From positions 1,240,001 through 1,304,000 of the forward strand of contig OW121857.1 in assembly GCA_933228895.1 (NCBI GenBank): DNA of 64,000 nt, written 5' to 3'. This document shows, piece after piece, positions 45,081 to 56,747 of this stretch (position 1 is its first letter; each line of letters starts with the position of its first letter). Under the pieces are notes generated by a model. The model was not told the DNA's origin. It did no database searches and saw nothing but the letters and a program-made list of their open reading frames with translations. The translations under genes and the position numbers were made by a program. The DNA comes from Platycnemis pennipes. Its lineage: Eukaryota; Arthropoda; Insecta; Odonata; Platycnemididae.

Positions 45081-46642
45081 AGTAGAGTGTCTTGAGTAAC
45101 CTTTTATCAAGATTTGCTTAAAGTTCACTTCCTTCATTGAACTACTTTCCTTCAAGCAATGGATGTTCACAGTATCTTTTATTTAAGGAATTTGGAACTA
45201 TCACAAGACAAAATGCTAATCACTAAATTAACAATACCATTATTTACTGGTAGTTATGGTAGGATTATCATAAGTTTTGGGCAAGATATTCGCTCTGCCT
45301 TGTCCTTTTCCAGTTCAAACACCTTGAAAGGGTGGGTTACCTGGGAGCACGATTCCGTAATGTGTGGAGTACCCGGGGTTTTGGAAAGAGCAGCCTTACC
45401 TTAGCAGCATTGTCTGCCGTATCTGCTGCGATTTGTGGAGGCCTGTCAACTCTGGGAAGAATTGCTTATTTCTCCTTAAGAGTAAAGCAACAAAGATGTA
45501 GCTGCTGGACCCTTAGCTACCTGGGCCACCCTTATAGCATCTAGGAAGTTGGAATTTCCTTTCGCTGGTTGTTGGTCTGCAGCGCGTGGAGTTGGGGATA
45601 TCCTGGCTCTAGTCTTCTTGCCCTTGCGGTTTTGTCACCTTGTTCTGGCCAGCTGAATTGATTTGCCCAAGAAGCAGTGACGTCCTGGAAGTTTGTGCTC
45701 AATTTTTTGTGCTATCGGAAGATAGTGTATCTTAATTCAGTTTAGTTTCATTACATATCTGTGGTTAATTAAATATATTTTTCAGTAGATAGTTGAACTC
45801 CAGTAGTGCCGATGTAGTGGCTACGTGTTTGTGAAGTGGTCTCTTGATGCTGAACTGATAAAACTATTGACTTGAGGTTGTCGTTTTAAATCTTATTTTT
45901 GTTGTTATATTTGTAATTGTATCACTTTTTTATCATCATTTATGCCAGGGTTTAGCTGTTGGTCATTATTTAATCCAGGGTTAGTAGTGTTGTTTGGGTG
46001 ATTTTATTTTTCAGGATGTGCGCTAGTCTAGGGGTGGGATGGTGGGTGCCCTATTGAGAGAGTGTCTTTGAGTGTTGAGAGGGGAGGGCTCATCAGGTAG
46101 TGGCTGCAATCCTCCACGTTTTCTGAGGTTGCCGTCCTGTATAGGGTCAACAGGTGAAAGTTGATGCAGATAGGGAGATAATCGCAATGCTGGCACTTAG
46201 TTGATCTTGCGATATCGTGAGCCTGAGCATAGGCAGTGGAGTTGGGATAACTACATATGTTATCAGGTTCCTGAAGAAGTATGGAAAGAAGGAGAATGGC
46301 ATTAGGTACTGGATGTTTATGAATTAAAATTCATGAGTCAGTTGTGGGGTAATGAGTGAGTGAGGTGGATAGCTAGGACATTGCTCGTTTGTCAGGATGT
46401 GTAAGAGATGGGGGCAGCATTCAGCGTTTCTCGAGGAGGGGGAAAGGCTATCAGGGTCTGGTAGGAGGAAAGCAGCAGCATCCCTATCTGGACCGCCAGG
46501 GAGGAAATCATTCTAGGGGAGAGCTAACAGCGATATAGCAGCAAATCCATTTCGAATGGAAGAGAAGAAGGAAAACGGAAGAGAGGATCAGTGGACCTGG
46601 AGGAGGGGATTAGGATCCAACAGAGATCTGGGAGTGGGTTGA
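45081..46642. other. No gene recognised
   Basis: G/T-biased sequence. A weak repeat links 46010-46110 and 46385-46490 (CAGGATGTG...GGGGG...CAGG.(A/T)G.GG). No coding motif. Confidence 0.35.
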
Positions 46643-47218
46643 GTGGGGTCTGGAAGCAATAGGATTTGGAAAATGAATGTCGTGGTAGATCTTGAGGATG
46701 TTACTAGTTATATGCATATGGGGATGGGGGCTTATGAGAGAATAGTTTCATTGGGTCTTGTTAAAGAATTTGATCCCCGAAGTAAGGCATCCTGTGCATG
46801 GAAGAAAAGGACTTCCATCCCGGACCCGGAAGAAGAGACTTTCATCCCAGACCAAGAGGATTCCGTCCCGGACCCGGAAGAAGAGGACTCCGTCCTGGAC
46901 CTGGAAGAAGACTCCTACCCGGACCCGGAAGAAGAGGACTCTGTCCCGGACCTGGAAGAAGAGGGCTCCATCCCGGACCTGGAAGAAGAGGGCTCCATCC
47001 CGGACCTGGAAGAAGAGGGCTCCATCCCGGACCTGGAAGAAGAGGGCTCCATCCCGGACCTGGAAGAAGAGGGCTCCATCCCGGACCTGGAAGAAGAGGG
47101 CTCCATCCCGGACCTGGAAGAAGAGGGCTCCATCCCGGACCCGGAAGAAGAGGACTCCATCCCGGACCCAGAAGAAGAGGACTCCATCCCGGACCTGGAA
47201 GAAAAGGAGCATAGTTAG
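46643..47218 (+). CDS. Possible acidic nonapeptide-repeat protein, 191 aa
   Basis: The frame begins with about 50 residues without a motif ([18 protein letters not shown]) and then consists of a repeated acidic unit of the SIPDLEEEG type, from about residue 53 to the C-terminus (EEKEHS). The repeats come from a 27-bp DNA minisatellite. No signal peptide, no catalytic residues. Because all but one frame across the repeat are open, an open frame is weak evidence for a gene. Variation between units (PDPEEED, PDLEEEG, LDLEED) keeps the acidic pattern in this frame, which mildly favours it. No promoter or splice sites were identified. Confidence 0.3.
   Translation: MGSGSNRIWKMNVVVDLEDVTSYMHMGMGAYERIVSLGLVKEFDPRSKASCAWKKRTSIPDPEEETFIPDQEDSVPDPEEEDSVLDLEEDSYPDPEEEDSVPDLEEEGSIPDLEEEGSIPDLEEEGSIPDLEEEGSIPDLEEEGSIPDLEEEGSIPDLEEEGSIPDPEEEDSIPDPEEEDSIPDLEEKEHS
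46799..47211 (+). repeat. 27-bp minisatellite, about 15 units
   Basis: Unit GAAGAAGAGGGCTCCATCCC followed by GGACCTG. The central seven or so units are nearly identical; the first units are shorter or diverged (a TTCATCC variant and an 18-bp unit). Confidence 0.93.
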
Positions 47219-50200
47219 GATAATTTATAAATTAGATTTCCAAAATGGGCCTTCACTCAGCAAGTTGATCTGTTTTTCTTTAGTACCCTGTGGCGTGCTT
47301 AATTCATAGTGGAAAAGAAATCGTGTGAATTAGAGCCTCTGTATAATGGATAGAAGTGTTATGATTCTAATGTTACTGCTAGTCAACAATTGCAGGAGGT
47401 ATGGAGGGGGGTTCTAGATGTGGTAGGCCTGTATTACTTAGTTCTTGCTGATGATAAGGATTCCGTTTGGGTAGTTGAGAGTGAGCAGTTGCAAGTAAAG
47501 CAGAAAGGAAACTGAGAGAGCAAATCAGTTGGGGATGCCTTCAGTCAGGACTTGCTTCCCTCGTAGAATAGGACTCCACCATCACATAACCAATGGCCAT
47601 AGTGGCATTGAGGTTTTCTTGATTTATTTATGGCTATTGGTTGTAGAAATGTCCTGTTCCATTGTTCCACATTCATCTTCATTTATAAGTTACGACTTTT
47701 CTGTGAACTACAGTCTTTGAATCGTTCTTAGCAAAACTATTAGGTCAGCGATTGTACTTTTTTAATGTCTATTTTGGTCATTTACGGGTGACTGCAGTTT
47801 TAAGGGTGTTATGTCTGTCTTAGCGTCTTTATCTTTTCTATATTTATATGGTACTTCTTTTCAGAGCTTATTCAAGGCCTAGGGGGAGGCAGCTAGATTT
47901 CTATGTACTGTTATCTCACAATAACGTTGGCGCAGTTTAATTTAACTCCATCGTTAATTATGGACAAGAATGGTTTCTGTGATGTAATTTGACTCGAGTA
48001 TCAAGATGTTTTTCTAACACTGTCATTGGGGCAAAGTTCTGCTGTGAATTACGACAAATTAAATACTAAGCCCAGATTCAATACAACCAGTATAGTGAAG
48101 TGAGATGGAGTTCATTCTATTGGTTCTGTTGGCAATTTGTTTGCATATGGCGGTGAGACAATCAGACATTGATACCATTGTTCTGTGGATTAAATTTTTA
48201 TGAAATTGAAGTGAATTTTACTATTGATTCCTTGGTGATTGCATTGGGGTTGCAGACCGCATTACAGCTATGATGTTCAGCATAGCTAGTACCTTTAGCT
48301 GAAGGGGAGGAGGGTGGAGACGCTGGGAGATGGTAGGGAGTGGAGATGAATATGTATAAAACATTTTTAATAAAGAGTTCAATCAGCATTTAAGAATGTG
48401 CGTTCTTATGTAAAGAATCCCTTACCTTAGACGGCAGTAATGGATGTGAGCAGTGATATTGCAATCCACAGTCACAGGTAGTATCAGAGGGTTGTGGTTG
48501 AATACCATTTGGCCTTACAGGTAAAGTAATTCAATTGTATGATGTACTATTATCTGGTAGTTTGCAGTAACATTCTAAAAGTTTGGATCCTAGATAACAG
48601 TCACTAAGTTGTTGGAAATGATTTATATTCTTTGGCAGTGAAAATTGTTGAAGTTAATGTAGACAGTAGTAGACAATTACTGATAAAAAGTCGCAACTGT
48701 CTAGGTCACATGTGGTTGCAGCTAATTTTTATTGCGAATGTTCTGTAAGAGTTCTCTTCAGCTACTGAATTAATTGGTTGGTTTTGCGTGTGATTGTATG
48801 TACACTTGCTCTGCTAGATAGCTAAGAAACTTGAATAGAGCACCTGAACATGTTTTTCTTAGTTTTTCAATAATTCTTATTTGTGCCTATGGTGAAAGGG
48901 GGTTGATAAGAGATTTTCATTCGTCAATTTACTTTCTGTTCACTTAAAAATCTTTAGTGACAATCTGTCACGTGCCACTGATATTTGTGGAATTTTGCTG
49001 TTAGGAACAGTTATAGGGCTGTACTGGTTTTTTTTTCGTTTGGGGGTTTCTTCTTGGATCAACAGCAGCAGTGACATTCACCAAGGATTACCCATCTAAA
49101 GTAAGTGATGATTTAGTTTTTAATGCTTAATTTTATATATGGTACCATGTATTGTAAGTGAGAAAGGAATTGTGGAATATCTGTGATGTGTGGAGGTTGC
49201 AAATGGATCCTACTCCTGGGACTTGCATTTGGCATGCATGCTAATGGCTTGGCTAGGTACGTGTTTATTGAAATATTGTTCACAGTTGAAACTGAAATAT
49301 TTTGCCCAGCAGAATTTACTAAAGTGTAGTTTGGTACGGATACACTGGCTTTGATGATGTCCAACAAAAGCTTGAGAGGCTCTGTGAAGATTCCTTGCCC
49401 CTTTCTTCACATTCGCTGTAAACAAGTTTAAGATTGACAGTTAAATCATTATTGTTTCAAATTTAGTAGTGTCTCTAATTGGGAAAGGTTGGTAATTTAG
49501 TGGTTGTCTACGTGCCTTGTTAAAACATTTGCATTAGAGAATCCAAGTAAACAAGAAATAATGCCTTAACCCACAAATCGTGACATAGGAGTGTTGGGAT
49601 AACCGTGACATCCATCCCACATGGGAGTATTTAAAGAAAGAAGGCTCAAAAGCCTGAGGAGCTTGGTAGGTAGGTAGGTTTGGTTTAAGGTGCATCGACA
49701 ACTTAGGTCATACCGCACCTTCGCGTGCTTATCCCCGAATATTACTTATAACCAAATTATTCATTCATTTGCTATTATAGGTCTGTTTATACACAGTATA
49801 TCATGTGTGTGAAATGGGAATATCTGGTCATATTTTTGTGATGAGATTGGTCTTGCGGAGGATCGTTAGGACTAAGTCAATTTTCTTGGGTTAGCACCCA
49901 AAATAGTTTTTAGTTCTTCAGAATAGGTTTACATAACCCGGCAGCATATTTTAACTTGTGTGCAAATTAAATGCGGCTATTATATCGAACGTTTCCAATG
50001 CAGTTTCCTTGATCCCTTACGATAAATCCTAACGAACAATATTCTTCTTAATCTATTTCCTCATAATTGAGTGGGTCTTATATCTGGGATATTCAATGGA
50101 TTCTGTGGTCGTTACTTCGCTGAACTTTAATTTTAAATTAAAATTGAATGTTATGGCAATCGACTTTGAATCACTCCAAAGTAATAAATTATAAAGTGCT

Positions 50201-50972
50201 TAACGTTCGTAAATGATGAACCCCCTCCGTGACTTCATCCAATTTCCAAATGTGTATTTAATACCTTCAACCTTTACCTCTCTTCCCTCATATATTTCTA
50301 CCAATATATTTACACAAAGTAATAAAGTTTCTTGCATACATGTTTTTTTGTTTAACTTAAATATGGGGATCATGAACTGAGAAAAGCAGTAAACCATGGA
50401 ATGCCATGCTGACAAGTATACATAATGAATTTCATGTTATCTAAGTTCAGTATTTTTCGATCGGAATCCCAAGATTTACCATATTCTGATGTTTGTAAAA
50501 GGAGCTATTTCAAGGCATGATGCTGAAAATACTTTTAAATGACATCCCAAGGAGCGAACACGTTTCAATTGACAAGGATAAAATTTCCTGCGTTTGTTTG
50601 AAACTTCTTAGTTACTTAATTTCAGTACTTCTTTTCTGCATGGCAAGATAAATACGTAAGAGTATGTACTTAAGATTCAGGTGTAAAGCAATCTACTTGA
50701 TACTATTATTGATCAACCTAATCAGTAGAGCGCGGTCATAAAATTGCTAAGATATACTAGTGTGATTAAATAAATAATATTGTCAGTAAGAATCATTTCC
50801 GATCCTGATGGTGCGATCCGGTCTTCATTTTCAAACACTACTTCCATTTTCAAAAAACCTTTTCTCTACTATAATTTGCGTTTATCATAACTTAAAATAC
50901 CAGTCACTAATGCCAACCATGGTGGCAGGAAAGCCAGGGTTGATGTGTATGTGTTAAGTATTGTTTGGTTGG
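47219..50972. other. No gene recognised
   Basis: AT-rich. A short TAGG run (TTGGTAGGTAGGTAGG) lies near 49665, followed by a GCACCTTCGCGTGC motif. Minus ORF 50200-50415 was inspected and has no family motif. Confidence 0.4.
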
Positions 50973-51571
50973 CAGATTCATCTTTCGTGATATGTCGCAT
51001 CAGTCAGTGTCACGGAATGTTGGGCGTGGGATTTAAATGTGCCAGAAGTATAGGCTTCTAGTAATGTTAATCCATCTGTATTCTTCCAGTCTTTAAGGAT
51101 TCCTACTGACAAAAGCTTAGTGGTGCGGTAACTCATGATTGTCATTTGCAGGGAAGTTGTGAGCAAGTGGGCTGCTCTAGTTTGCATTTTATTAAGTTTC
51201 TAAAATTTACCTTATTTAAAGCATAACATTGATATGAAGTGTACCCTTGCAGGTAGGGAAATTAAATGGTTCAGTGATTCTCCAATTTGAAGGGTTCCCA
51301 TTGTTGATTTGACTAATTGTCCTTTGGGGCCTTTGCCTAAAATAGTTTAGACAGGTCTACCTATGAGTTGAAGTAGTGGCCAATTCACCTTCCACACTCT
51401 TGTGTCAAACCTGTAGAGAATCTGTGTTTGCGTTAGTTGACACACATAACTTGAACCATAGCGACCTATTTGGTCTGTGTTGTGTCAGATAGATGAATGC
51501 CGGTGATATCGTTTTTCGAATTGCATTACGTTAGTCTTTACTTCCGTAGAGGAGGTAAGAATTTTTCAGTG
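50973..51571. repeat. Segmental duplication block X1
   Basis: Matches 59545-60020 and 61880-62280 over long blocks: GATTCATCTTTCGTGAT, CTTCCAGTCTTTA.GGATTC, GCAAGTGGGCTGCTCTAGTT, TGAAGTGTACCCTTG and GGCCAATTCACCTTCCACAC. Its right part (51520-51571) matches 62740-62790 and is cut by an inserted element at 51572. Confidence 0.85.
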
Positions 51572-53630
51572 CAGGGTGGCGATTGTCAGAGTAAACCTGG
51601 AATTGACAGGGAAATCTGGAAAAGTCAGGGAATTCTCGTAACAGGGAGAATCTGGGATATGAAATGCTAGATATTTTTCTACCATTACGTTTACCGGGCA
51701 GTCTTTCCCGTCCTTTATTTCAGCAACTAAAACTAATGACCGTCGCCGAAGTGCATAGAATAAGCCCCGTCAATTCGTTGAACATTTAGTCGTGAATCAG
51801 TTTCACACCCATGCACAGTAAAAAGTTACCACCTCGGAGGCTGAATTTTTCAAAGTCCCGAGTTGAAGGAGATTTGACAACAGTGCAGCTCTGTCCCTTT
51901 AAATGCCCCAAGCAGCACCAGAAAGACGGAGGCACGGTCCTCCTCCTACCCTTGCCACAGTTTGTGGTGAGACCCTTCCTTAATGATCGGGAGAGAGATT
52001 TTTGCGTGCCTTGTGACAATAAGTCGGCCCCAAGGAGTGAGGCCTCCCGAAAAAAGCCTTCTTTTAGATTGCTGCTCGGAGTTACTCCCTTGAAGATGGG
52101 TCATTTAGGTTTCCGCGGCTACAGCTCTTGAGAGAGTGACTACCCAAATGTGAATGCAGCTCGAAGCAAGAGTTGTCATTAACACCGTCGATATTTCTTA
52201 GTCTGTCATTTCCATAACGTTCCAAAAATACTCAATTTTTGCCGTTATTTTGTCGTAGAAAATTTTGATTTTATAACATGAATAACATAGATGAATATTG
52301 TTATCAGCATTTATATATCTGTTAATGATCAGTGTTATTTTTAAATTATCGGTGAATTTTATGTGACTGTGGATGAGCTCGGAAACTGCGCTTGTATAGT
52401 AAATGGCAAAAATACTTACAATACAACTGACACACAGAGATTTCAACAAGAAAAGAGAAGACTTATTGGACGTCTTTACGTAATATAAGTGTTAAAGTTC
52501 CAAGCTTAATCAGTCGTACAATGTATCCCTTTTGTATATCCTTAATGCGATATTTTCCTAGCAGTGTTAAAATTCATAATCACTGTGTATTCTGTTCATC
52601 ACAAGGAATCCAAGGCTAGGTTGGGAAGATATTACCTCGTGTTTTTTTAACTTCCGAGACTCAGGCCGAGAGGTAGTTGGAGCACACTAACTTGTAGTAA
52701 ATATGTGCTTGCAGTTCTAAAAATACGAGATGCTGATTATTAAAACTGTAGTACAAGTACGATCACACGTGTAAACCAAATCTTACATAAGATCATCTTC
52801 GATTCCCATAACCCCCTTCGCGAGACCATAAGAAGAGTCCTCTTCCCCTCCCCACCTTTCGCGCTCGATGTAATTATTGAATGGCCCCCTTAGCTCCCTC
52901 TCAAAGTAATTTAGTTAGGTGACAAACCACCTCAAATATGACGCTGCCATTGCTAATTGCCTCCTGTTTTCGCTTGCAGTGGCGAGATTACGTTTTGTTT
53001 GTATATATAAATATTTTTACATTTTTGGTTCCCTCTTTCAATCAAGGGGTTATGACCACGTTAATCAAATTGTTATTCCCTTCTAAAAGTCACTCGTGCC
53101 ATCCGATTTTGATCCAGTCCAAGAACTTGGCTGTGGTTTGTATTTTTCGCATAGCTTAGTGATACCTGTGTCGAAATCCGCCAGTAAATTGGCCATTAAC
53201 TTTCCCTCCTATGCCTTTTCAGTAATCTTCAACTTCCCAGAACTATCATGACACACCTCCTCTTCCTTGAAGAATTAGACATATTCCATTTGTAATTTTA
53301 ACGAAGGAAACCTACACGGCCATGGAAATACGGTACATGGCCGTGGATACGCGGCCACGAAAAATATATTAAAAGTGTGTTCAATGTGTGTGATGGCTTA
53401 ACTTGTGAAGGTTTAATATATTTTTACACTAGGGCGGAGGTTCAATATATTTTTTCATTCTTGTAGCTTTTAATGTATTGATTTCAGCTTTTAACATTTT
53501 CTGAGTTTTGACGAAAATTTAATTCAGCAGAAATAAAATATTCCAATAATAGGAGACATTTTGGCGATCGGTCAGGGAAATTGGTAAAGCCATCAGGGAA
53601 TTTGAAAATTGGTTATCAGTAGCCTCCCTG
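51572..53630. mobile_element. Non-autonomous element E1, CAGGGTGGC ends, 5-bp target duplication
   Basis: The left end CAGGGTGGCGATTGTC and the complement of the right end, CAGGGAGGCTACTGAT, are similar. Flanks are CAGTG (51567-51571) and CAGGG (53631-53635), a 5-bp duplication with one change. The homologous block X3 gives the empty site: ATTTTTCAGTAGAAATG near 62780. The interior shares its first 240 bp and last 1,060 bp or so with element E2 (54723-56026) and has about 780 bp extra in the middle (ORF 51811-52131, no motif). Repeated GTCAGGGAA/CCTGGAAT motifs lie near both ends. No transposase was found. Confidence 0.82.
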
Positions 53631-53673
53631 CAGGGGAAAGAATTAGAAAGCACTGTGGAATGTAGGTTCACCC

Positions 53674-54717
53674 ATAATAATAATAAGTACTTATTTGCCC
53701 AGTTGACACTGTACATGAGATTGGTAAGTGTATAAGACACGTCAAAGGTTCAGACTTAATTAAGAGGGGCGAGGTAAAAATTCCTTAACAATATAAAACC
53801 ACTTTTGTATAAGGTATGCGAAGACAGCCTTTTTGAATACAGTAAGTTTTTCAGCACTTTGTGAAGTCTGCCTTGTGTTTTTTTAGGACCTCAAATGGAT
53901 TTGATCTTGTGTTCCCGTTACCATCATTGACCAGATCTGGCAATACTGAGTCATTAGTGTTGTTGTTGTTTTTTATAATATCCCAAGCAACTTTAGAATG
54001 ATTTGAAGCATTTTAAAACCGTCGATCATTAAACTTTTTTTATTTGGGTCTTATACTCTTTCTTAAGATCTAAATTCTGCTGCTGCAGCCCTTCGTCACT
54101 GGTGGATTGAAGTGAAAGTGCAAACATAGAATTAAGAGTTCTGGATGTATTTCGGATATCATTTGTGACCCAGCTCTTGTTATTTACTCTTCTGTTTTTC
54201 ACACCCTGTAACGGGAATGCTTGATTGAAGTAGCAGATAAGTCTAGAGAAAAATATGTTGAAGTTGTCATTCAAAGAATTATGACAATTTATCTCTTTCC
54301 AATCCTCTTGAGTAAGTAAAACCTGGAAATAATTGATGTTTGGTACACCAATGAACCGTATGTTGTCTTATGGTGACTAGCACAAGACTGCACACGGAAA
54401 GTTGAAACTATAGCTAAGTGGTCAGATAGTGCCAGGTCAAAAACTGTATTTTGGATGTTACTTTCATTGTAGTCTGTGAAAAAATTATCTGAGAGTGTTT
54501 TTGAGCTAGCTGAGACTTGTTGGGGTATTTATGAGGGGTGAAAGATGTTGCTGATTGTGCCCATCCTTTAATAGATTTATGTTGAAATCCCCAGTCACTA
54601 CAACTGTAGGTCTTGACGCTTGGCTTAATGTTGTGTAGAGTAGATTGTCTTAACTTTTCTGGGAAACTATCAAAGCAACCTGTGGGTGATCGATATACTG
54701 ACAGTACCAAAAAGTCT
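53674..54717 (-). pseudogene. Minus-strand LINE H, 3' portion
   Basis: A non-LTR element of another group than copy D. From the right it shows the endonuclease segment VLSVYRSPTGCFDSFPEKLR and DWGFQHKSI, where GDFN should be, with frame breaks. The linker follows with NNKSWVTNDIRNTSRTL (54029-54274). Its 3' end is GGGCAAATAAGTAC plus an ATT repeat at 53674. The RT core is missing, so it is internally deleted. It was inserted between the X1 and Y1 blocks. Confidence 0.72.
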
Positions 54718-54722
54718 TTACT

Positions 54723-56026
54723 CAGGGTGGCGATCGTCGGGGAAAACCTGGAATCGTCAGGGAAAACCTGGAATCGTCAGGGACTATTGCATTTCTAGAA
54801 AAGTCAGAATTCTCGTGACGGGGAGAAACAAATGGAAATTCTTGTTATTTTTCTACCATTACGTTCATTGGCCAGCCTTACCCACCCTTTATTTCACCGA
54901 CTAAAACTAATGCCCACCGCTGATGTGCATGGAATAAGCCCCATCAATTCGTGGAACATTCAGTTGTGAATCTTATTAGTAGTGTCTCTTGGTTACTTAG
55001 TTGTGAATCAGACATGCAATGTATTCCGCTCATCACAAGGAATATGTTGTTCGGAAAATTTTACCTCTCGTTTTTTTTCACTTCTGAGACTCAGATCTAG
55101 AGGCAGCTGGAGCACACTATAGCTCGTAGTAGATACACACTTGCTAAAAATACGAGACGATGATTATTAGAATGGTTATAAAAGCACGATCACTCGTGTA
55201 AACAAAATTTTACGTAAGATCATCTTCGATCCCCATGTTCGTGAGACAGTAAGAAGAGTTCTCCTCCCCACCTTTCACGTTCGACGTAATTACTGAATGG
55301 TCCCCTTAGCTCCCTCTCGAAGCAATTTAGTCATGTCACAAACCACCTCAAATATGACATTCCTGAATACGATGCTGCCGTTGCTAATTGTTTCCTGTTT
55401 TCGTTCACATTGGTGCGATTACGTTATGTTTGTGACAAATGTTTCTACATTTTTGGTTCCCTTTTACAATCAAGGGGTCATAACCATGTTAATCAATTTG
55501 ATATTTGCTTCTGAATGTCACTCGTGCCATCGGATTTTGATCCTGTCCAAGAACTTGCCTTTGGTTTGTATTTTTCGCTTAGCTTAGCGATACCTGTACC
55601 AGAGTCCGCCAGTAAATTAGCCATTAACTTGCCCTTGCCTTTTCAGTAATCCTCAACTTTGCAGAACTACCACATCACGCTACCTCTTTCTTGAAGAATT
55701 AGACATTGTCATTGTATTTACCGAAGGAAACATACTCGGCCACGGAAATACGATACACGGCCGCGGAATGTGTATGAAAAGTGTGTATAATTTGGACGAG
55801 GGTTTAACTTATGAAAGTTTAATATACTTTTTCACTAGAGTACACTTGTAGTTTTTAATCTATTGATCTCAGCTTTTAGCATTTTCTTTAGTTTTGACAA
55901 AACTTTATTCAGCAGGAATCAAATATTCTGACAATAGGAGCCCTTTTGGCGATCGGTCAGGGAAATTGGTAAGTCAATCAGGGAAATGTAAGAGAATTTA
56001 AAAATTGGGTCTCAGTAGACACCCTT
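54723..56026. mobile_element. Non-autonomous element E2, same family as E1
   Basis: Starts CAGGGTGGCGATCGTC and ends CTCAGTAGACACCCTT. TTACT is duplicated at 54718-54722 and 56027-56031. It sits inside LINE H, whose reading resumes on the other side. Internal sequence is co-linear with E1 (TTTTTCTACCATTACGTT, GGAATAAGCCCC.TCAATTCG, GGCGATCGGTCAGGGAAATT). A short frame at 55297-55587 resembles 52938-53159 of E1 but has no known domain. Confidence 0.85.
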
Positions 56027-56264
56027 TTACTAGACGTAGTTAACTTCACTGCAGCATATTTGAATTCACCTCAGAATGTAGCTTGATCACTGCTGTACTT
56101 GTGAACTGCAAGGATCTTTTAACTAATATATAACATTTCCATTGCGATGATTTTTCTGACAGAAAGCATCTTCTATAATACAACATGGTATCGTTATAGC
56201 TAATTCTTTCATCCCATGTTCAAGGTCAGGTTTCTCTATTACAGCAAGAGTTCCTAATTCTATA
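56027..56264 (-). pseudogene. Minus-strand LINE H, 5' portion
   Basis: Continues LINE H beyond E2. A minus-strand frame reads EKPDLEHGMKELAITIPCC, resembling the endonuclease stretch before SVYRSP, with stops and shifts. Confidence 0.55.
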
Positions 56265-56743
56265 ACTGTAGGGCATGGCTATACCAATTAGTTTCATAGT
56301 AAATCCTTCTCCCTATGTTCTTTAAGCTGCATATTGTGTAGGGATGGTTGGATTGGATCCAAGAATCGGGGGATATTTCACTTCTGAAATGGCAACGGGA
56401 GGTACAGTCTAAATTCAAAACTCCTTTTAGGGTTTATATTGTCGTGTGTGTGTGTTCTCTGCTCCCTATAAACGATAAGTAGGTATGTTGCATACTGAGG
56501 AAAGGAGGCTGTGTAATTCTGGTCGTGAAATGAGATGACATTTTTACTGCGTGACTAAGATGAAAATGTAGATAGAAAATATAAGTGTTGTACCAAGTTT
56601 GTAGGGAAAATTCATTTTACATGGGACCTTCTGAAAAGAGGTAAATTTGAGAGGGTATGTATGTCACCTCCAGAGGCTAGTCTGATTCGCTCTAATTGTA
56701 GTATGTACTAGGCATGAAATATTGGCAACCCATCCCAAATCAC
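56265..56743. repeat. Segmental duplication block Y1
   Basis: Matches 62830-63345: GGATCCAAGAATCGGGGG, TACTGAGGAAAGGAGGCTG, GAAATATAAGTGTTGTA-like and GGGAAAATTCATTTTACATG. Ends at the TTAA target of the next element. Confidence 0.85.
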
Positions 56744-56747
56744 TTAA

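Noticed and set aside
46748..47309. Other open frames across the minisatellite
   Set aside because: All follow from a stop-free 27-bp unit; only one can be meaningful and even that is uncertain.
52938..53159. Similar ORFs in E1 and E2 (52938-53159 and 55297-55587) as a possible transposon gene
   Set aside because: Similarity is explained by shared ancestry of the two elements; frames are short, hydrophobic and lack catalytic motifs.
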